Shown: positions 56,001 through 64,000 of the stretch, in pieces
How the letters are laid out: the number at the start of each line of letters is the position of its first letter
How positions within the stretch are numbered: position 1 is the stretch's first letter
Assembly (NCBI RefSeq): GCF_051014685.1
Contig: NW_027479693.1
Span: 1 to 64,000, forward strand
DNA from: Ptiloglossa arizonensis
Lineage: Eukaryota; Arthropoda; Insecta; Hymenoptera; Colletidae
Direction of reading: 5' to 3'
Length of the DNA stretch: 64,000 nucleotides
The notes under the pieces: generated by a model
What the model was told of the DNA's origin: nothing
Database searches by the model: none
Seen by the model: the letters and a program-made list of their open reading frames with translations, nothing else
Position numbers and translations under genes: made by a program

Positions 56001-58798
56001 ACGTTATACGTTATACGTTATACGTTATACGTTATACGTTATACGTTATACGTTATACGTTATACGTTATACGTTATACGTTATACGTTATACGTTATAC
56101 GTTATACGTTATACGTTATACGTTATACGTTATACGTTATACGTAATACGTTATACGTTATACGTTATACGTTATACGTTATACGTTATACGTTATACGT
56201 TATACGTTATACGTTATACGTTATACGTTATACGTTATACGTTGTACGTTATACGTTGTACGTTATACGTTATACGTTACACGTTATACGTTATACGTCA
56301 TAGGTTATACGTTATACGTTATTCTTTATGCGTTATACGTTATACGTTAGACGTTATACGGTATACGTTATACGTTATACGTTGTACGTTATACGTTATA
56401 CGTTATACGTTATACGTTATACGTTATACGTTATACGTTATACGTTATACGTTATACGTTATACGTTATACGTTATACGTTATACGTTATACGTTATACG
56501 TTATACGTTATACCCTATACGTCATATGTTATACGATATACGTTATTCTTTATGCGTTATACGTTATACGACATACGTTATACGTTATACGGTATACGAT
56601 ATACGTTATGCGTTATACGTTTTACGTTATTCGTTATACGTTATACGTTATACGTTATACGTTATACGTTATACGTTATACGTTATACGTTATACGTTAT
56701 ACGTTATACGTTATACGTTATACGTTATACGTTATACGTTATACGTTATACGTTATACGTTATACGTTATACGTTATACGTTATACGTTATACGTTATAC
56801 GTTATACGTTATACGTTATACGTAATACGATATACGTTATACGTTATACGTTATACGTTATACGTTATACGTTATACGTTATACGTTATACGTTATACGT
56901 TATACGTTATACGTTATACGTTATACGTTATACGTTATACGTTATACGTTATACGTTATACGTTATACGTTATACGTTATACGTTATACGTTATACGTTA
57001 TACGTTATACGTTATACGTTATACGTAATACGTTATACGTTATACGTTATACGTTATACGTTATACGTTATACGTTATACGTTATACGTTATACGTTATA
57101 CGTTATACGTTATACGTTATACGTTGTACGTTATACGTTGTACGTTATACGTTATACGTTACACGTTATACGTTATACGTTATACGTTATACGTTATACG
57201 TTATACGTTATACGTTATACGTTATACGTTATACGTTATACGTTATACGTTATACGTTATACGTCATAGGTTATACGTTACACGTTATACGTTATACGTT
57301 ATACGTTATACGTTATACGTTATACGTTATACGTTATACGTTATACGTTATACGTTATACGTTATACGTTATACGTTATACGTCATAGGTTATACGTTAT
57401 ACGTTATTCTTTATGCGTTATACGTTATACGTTAGACGTTATACGGTATACGTTATACGTTATACGTTATACGTTATACGTTATACGTTGTACGTTATAC
57501 GTTATACGTTATACGTTATACGTTATACGTTATACGTTATACGTTATACGTTATACGTTATACGTTATACGTTATACGTTATACGTCATAGGTTATACGT
57601 TATGCGTTATACGTTATACGTTATACCCTATACGTCATATGTTATACGTTATACGTTATTCTTTATGCGTTATACGTTATACGACATACGTTATACGTTA
57701 TACGGTATACGATATACGTTATGCGTTATACGTTTTACGTTATTCGTTATACGTTATACGTTATACGTTATACGTTATACGTTATACGTTATACGTTATA
57801 CGTTATACGTTATACGTTATACGTTATACGTTATACGTTATACGTTATACGTTATACGTTATACGTTATACGTTATACGTTATACGTTATACGTTATACG
57901 TTATACGTTATACGTTATACGTTATACGTTATACGTTATACGTTATACGTTATACGTTATACGTTATACGTTATACGTTATACGTTATACGTTATACGTT
58001 ATACGTTATACGTTATACGTTATACGTTATACGTTATACGTTATACGTTATACGTTATACGTTATACGTTATACGTTATACGTTATACGTCATACGTTAT
58101 ACGTTATACGTTGTACGTTATACGTAGTACGTTATACGTTGTACGTTATACGTTATACGTTGTACGTTATACGTTATACGTTATACGTTATACGTTGTAC
58201 GTTATACGTTATACGTTATACGTTATACGTTATACGTCATAGGTTATACGTTATACGTTATTCTTTATGCGTTATACGTTATACGACATACGTTATACGT
58301 TATACGGTATACGATATACGTTATGCGTTATACGTTTTACGTTATTCGTTATACGTTATACGTTATACGTTATACGTTATACGTTATACGTTATACGTTA
58401 TACGTTATACGTTATACGTTATACGTTATACGTTATACGTTATACGTTATACGTTATACGTTATACGTTATACGTTATACGTTATACGTTATACGTTATA
58501 CGTTATACGTTATACGTTATACGTTATACGTTATACGTAATACGTTATACGTTATACGTTATACGTTATACGTTATACGTTATACGTTATACGTTATACG
58601 TTATACGTTATACGTTATACGTTATACGTTATACGTTGTACGTTATACGTTGTACGTTATACGTTATACGTTACACGTTATACGTTATACGTCATAGGTT
58701 ATACGTTATACGTTATTCTTTATGCGTTATACGTTATACGTTAGACGTTATACGGTATACGTTATACGTTATACGTTGTACGTTATACGTTATACGTG

Positions 58799-59189
58799 AT
58801 ACGTTATACGTTATACGTTATACGTTATACGTTATACGTTATACGTTATACGTTATACGTTATACGTTATACGTTATACGTTATACGTTATACGTTATAC
58901 GTTATACGTTATACGTTATACGTTATACGTTATACGTTATACGTTATACGTTATACGTTATACGTTATACGTTATACGTTATACGTTATACGTTATACGT
59001 TATACGTTATACGTTATACGTTATACGTTATACGTTATACGTTATACGTTATACGTTATACGTTATACGTTATACGTTATACGTTATACGTTATACGTTA
59101 TACGTTATACGTTATACGTTATACGTTATACGTTATACGTTATACGTTATACGTTATACGTTATACGTTATACGTTATACGTTATACGT
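58799..59189 (+). repeat. Long pure run of canonical heptamers
   Basis: About 390 bp without a substitution, between cgtgata and cgtcata-ggttata. Confidence 0.85.
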
Positions 59190-60212
59190 CATAGGTTATA
59201 CGTTATACGTTATACGTTATACGTTATACCCTATACGTCATATGTTATACGTTATACGTTATTCTTTATGCGTTATACGTTATACGACATACGTTATACG
59301 TTATACGGTATACGATATACGTTATGCGTTATACGTTTTACGTTATTCGTTATACGTTATACGTTATACGTTATACGTTATACGTTATACGTTATACGTT
59401 ATACGTTATACGTTATACGTTATACGTTATACGTTATACGTTATACGTTATACGTTATACGTTATACGTTATACGTTATACGTTATACGTTATACGTTAT
59501 ACGTTATACGTTATACGTTATACGTTATACGTTATACGTAATACGTTATACGTTATACGTTATACGTTATACGTTATACGTTATACGTTATACGTTATAC
59601 GTTATACGTTATACGTTATACGTTGTACGTTATACGTTGTACGTTATACGTTATACGTTACACGTTATACGTTATACGTCATAGGTTATACGTTATACGT
59701 TATTCTTTATGCGTTATACGTTATACGTTAGACGTTATACGGTATACTTTATACGTTATACGTTATACGTTATACGTTATACGTTATACGTTATACGTTA
59801 TATGTTAGACGTTATACGTTATACGTTATACGTTATACGTTATACGTTATACGTTATACGTTATACGTTATACGTTATACGTTATACGTTATACGTTATA
59901 CGTTATACGTTATACGTTATACGTTATACGTTATACGTTATACGTTATACGTTATACGTTATACGTTATACGTTATACGTTATACGTTATACGTTATACG
60001 TTATACGTTATACGTTATACGTTATACGTCATACGTTATACGACATACGTTATACGTTATACGTTATACGTTATACGTTATACGTTATACGTTATACGTT
60101 ATACGTTGTACGTTATACGTTATACGTTATACGTTATACGTTATACGTCATAGGTTATACGTTATACGTTATTCTTTATGCGTTATACGTTATACGTTAG
60201 ACGTTATACGGT

Positions 60213-60785
60213 ATACGTTATACGTTATACGTTATACGTTATACGTTATACGTTATACGTTATACGTTATACGTTATACGTTATACGTTATACGTTATAC
60301 GTTATACGTTATACGTTATACGTTATACGTTATACGTTATACGTTATACGTTATACGTTATACGTTATACGTTATACGTTATACGTTATACGTTATACGT
60401 TATACGTTATACGTTATACGTTATACGTTATACGTTATACGTTATACGTTATACGTTATACGTTATACGTTATACGTTATACGTTATACGTTATACGTTA
60501 TACGTTATACGTTATACGTTATACGTTATACGTTATACGTTATACGTTATACGTTATACGTTATACGTTATACGTTATACGTTATACGTTATACGTTATA
60601 CGTTATACGTTATACGTTATACGTTATACGTTATACGTTATACGTTATACGTTATACGTTATACGTTATACGTTATACGTTATACGTTATACGTTATACG
60701 TTATACGTTATACGTTATACGTTATACGTTATACGTTATACGTTATACGTTATACGTTATACGTTATACGTTATACGTTATACGT
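60213..60785 (+). repeat. Longest pure run noticed, about 82 canonical heptamers
   Basis: About 573 bp of unbroken cgttata between a D module and cgtcata-ggttata. Corresponding D intervals elsewhere hold several variants. This suggests recent local expansion of the basic unit or homogenisation by gene conversion. Confidence 0.85.
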
Positions 60786-63700
60786 CATAGGTTATACGTT
60801 ATACGTTATACGTTATACGTTATACCCTATACGTCATATGTTATACGTTATACGTTATACGTTATACTTTATACCCTATACGTCATATGTTATACGTTAT
60901 ACGTTATTCTTTATGCGTTATACGTTATACGTTATACGTTATACGACATACGTTATACGTTATACGGTATACGATATACGTTATGCGTTATACGTTTTAC
61001 GTTATTCGTTATACGTTATACGTTATACGTTATACGTTATACGTTATACGTTATACGTTATACGTTATACGTTATACGTTATACGTTATACGTTATACGT
61101 TATACGTTATACGTTATACGTTATACGTTATACGTTATACGTTATACGTTATACGTTATACGTTATACGTTATACGTTATACGTTATACGTAATACGTTA
61201 TACGTTATACGTTATACGTTATACGTTATACGTTATACGTTATACGTTATACGTTATACGTTATACGTTATACGTTATACGTTGTACGTTATACGTTATA
61301 CGTTATACGTTATACGTTATACGTCATAGGTTATACGTTATACGTTATTCTTTATGCGTTATACGTTATACGTTAGACGTTATACGGTATACGTTATACG
61401 TTATACGTTATACGTTATACGTTATACGTTATACGTTATACGTTATACGTTATACGTTATACGTTATACGTTATACGTTATACGTTATACGTTATACGTT
61501 ATACGTTATACGTCATAGGTTATACGTTATACGTTATACGTTATACGTTATACCCTATACGTCATATGTTATACGTTATACGTTATACGTTATACGTCAT
61601 AGGTTATACGTTATACGTTATACGTTATACGTTATACCCTATACGTCATATGTTATACGTTATACGTTATTCTTTATGCGTTATACGTTATACGACATAC
61701 GTTATACGTTATACGGTATACGATATACGTTATACGTTATACGTTATACGTTATACGTTATACGTTATACGTTATACGTTATACGTTATACGTTATACGT
61801 TATACGTTATACGTTATACGTTATACGTTATACGTTATACGTTATACGTTATACGTTATACGTTATACGTTATACGTTATACGTTATACGTTATACGATA
61901 TACGTTATACGTTATACGTTATACGTTATACGTTATACGTTATACGTTATACGTTATACGTTATACGTTGTACGTTGAACGTTATACGTTATACGTTATA
62001 CGTTATACGTCATAGGTTATAGTTTATACGTTATTCTTTATGCGTTGTACGTTATACGTTAGACGTTATACGGTATACGTTATACGTTATACGTTATACG
62101 TTATACGTTATACGTTATACGTTATACGTTATACGTTATACGTTATACGTTATACGTTATACGTTATACGTTATACGTTATACGTTATACGTTATACGTT
62201 ATACGTTATACGTTATACGCTATACGTTATACGCTATACGTTATACGTTATACGTTATACGTTATACGTTATACGTTATACGTTATACGTTATACGTTAT
62301 ACGTTATACGTTATACGTTATACGTTATACGTTATACGTTATACGTTATACGTTATACGTTATACGTTATACGTTATACGTTATACGTTATACGTTATAC
62401 GTTATACGTTATACGTTATACGTTATACGTTATACGTTATACGTTATACGTTATACGTTATACGTTATACGTCATACGTTATACGTCATACGTTATACGT
62501 TATACGTTATACGTTATACGTTATACGTTATACGTTATACGTTGTACGTTATACGTTATACGTTATACGTTATACGTTATACGTCATAGGTTATACGTTA
62601 TACGTTATTCTTTATGCGTTATACGTTGTACGTTAGACGTTATACGGTATGCGTTATACGTTATACGTTATACGTTATACGTTATACGTTATACGTTATA
62701 CGTTATACGTTATACGTTATACGTTATACGTTATACGTTATACGTTATACGTTATACGTTATACGTTATACGTTATACGTTATACGTTATACGTTATACG
62801 TTATACGTTGTACGTTATACGTTATACGTTACACGTTATACGTTATACGTCATAGGTTATACGTTATACGTTATTCTTTATGCGTTATACGTTATACGTT
62901 AGACGTTATACGGTATACGTTATACGTTATACGTTGTACGTTATACGTTATACGTCATAGGTTATACGTTATACGTTATTCTTTATGCGTTATACGTTAT
63001 ACGACATACGTTATACGTTATACGGTATACGATATACGTTATGCGTTATACGTTTTACGTTATTCGTTATACGTTATACGTTATACGTTATACGTTATAC
63101 GTTATACATTATACGTTATACGTTATACGTTATACGTTATACGTTATACGTTATACGTTATACGTTATACGTTATACGTTATACGTTATACGTTATACGT
63201 TATACGTTATACGTTATACGTTATACGTTATACGTTATACGTTATACGTTATACGTAATACGTTATACGTTATACGTTATACGTTATACGTTATACGTTA
63301 TACGTTATACGTTATACGTTATACGTTATACGTTATACGTTATACGTTATACGTTGTACGTTATACGTTGTACGTTATACGTTATACGTTACACGTTATA
63401 CGTTATACGTCATAGGTTATACGTTATACGTTATTCTTTATGCGTTATACGTTATACGTTAGACGTTATACGGTATACGTTATACGTTATACGTTGTACG
63501 TTATACGTTATACGTTATACGTTATACGTTATACGTTATACGTTATACGTTATACGTTATACGTTATACGTTATACGTTATACGTTATACGTTATACGTT
63601 ATACGTTATACGTTATACGTTATACCCTATACGTCATATGTTATACGTTATACGTTATTCTTTATGCGTTATACGTTATACGACATACGTTATACGTTAT

Positions 63701-64000
63701 ACGGTATACGATATACGTTATGCGTTATACGTTTTACGTTATTCGTTATACGTTATACGTTATACGTTATACGTTATACGTTATACGTTATACGTTATAC
63801 GTTATACGTTATACGTTATACGTTATACGTTATACGTTATACGTTATACGTTATACGTTATACGTTATACGTTATACGTTATACGTTATACGTTATACGT
63901 TATACGTTATACGTTATACGTAATACGTTATACGTTATACGTTATACGTTAAACGTTATACGTTATACGTTATACGTTATACGTTATACGTTATACGTTA

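Larger units (their letters stand above)
31781..64000 (+). repeat. 7-bp satellite array, domain III (D and P modules)
   Basis: The heptamer array runs to the right edge of the window. It is marked by about 35 D modules (ctttatg-cgttata-cgttata-cgttaga-cgttata-cggtata) and about 20 P modules (ccctata-cgtcata-tgttata). Neither is seen left of 31.7 kb. J modules with cgacata alternate with D at conserved distances. Units stay head to tail throughout. There is no gene. Confidence 0.96.

Noticed and set aside
1..64000. CRISPR array
   Set aside because: There are no spacers: units are adjacent 7-bp repeats and no cas-like gene is present.
1..64000. Telomeric repeat
   Set aside because: The unit is neither G-rich on one strand nor related to TTAGG or TTAGGG, and the array is not at a visible chromosome end.
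1..64000. Iteron-type plasmid or bacterial replication origin
   Set aside because: The array is far too long, no Rep or DnaA-like gene is present, and the only gene remnant is from a eukaryotic mariner.
1..64000. TATA boxes or ACGT-core bZIP sites as promoters
   Set aside because: They occur in every 7-bp unit by composition and mark no particular start point.

Overview
The window is satellite DNA with one transposon in it. Apart from one 948-bp element at 12808-13755, all 64 kb is a head-to-tail array of a 7-bp unit, cgttata on the + strand (tataacg on the - strand). That is about 9,000 units, and the array runs off both ends of the window. A degenerate mariner-family transposon and a megascale simple satellite point to a eukaryotic, probably insect or other arthropod, heterochromatic (pericentromeric or similar) region. 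I cannot name the species. There is no host gene, RNA gene, CRISPR array or bacterial-type feature.

The array is not uniform. Substituted heptamers sit in fixed strings that I call modules, and these recur in the same order, which makes a layered higher-order repeat (HOR). Region by region: 1-217 is pure unit. 218-12807 and 13756 to about 21000 are domain I, with K and B modules, TGCG dimers and a cattata/cgttatc block. About 21000-31780 is domain II, where cgatata replaces cgacata in the J module and ctatata and R modules appear. About 31780-64000 is domain III, with D modules (cgttaga) and P modules (ccctata). Duplications at offsets of 252, 364, 469, 553, 1246, 1869, 2954/3423, about 5500 and about 14900 bp can be anchored. 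Nearly all offsets are exact multiples of 7, as expected for unequal exchange in register.

The 7-bp register is kept almost throughout. I found only six places where it shifts (2367, 11367, 17258, 25740, 48141, 48391). The mariner went into a TA of the array. Removing the element and one TA restores a perfect, in-phase repeat. It keeps 27-bp terminal inverted repeats (26 of 27 match), both DNA-binding helix-turn-helix regions and the second and third catalytic aspartates (D34D spacing). It has lost about 110 codons including the first aspartate, so it is non-autonomous.

The many long forward open frames in the window are an artefact. The heptamer has no stop in any of the three + frames and reads as a YVIRYTL heptapeptide repeat, while every - frame hits TAA each 21 bp. 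I list none of them as genes. I did not find a new gene system. What is most worth a second look is the organisation of the satellite itself.
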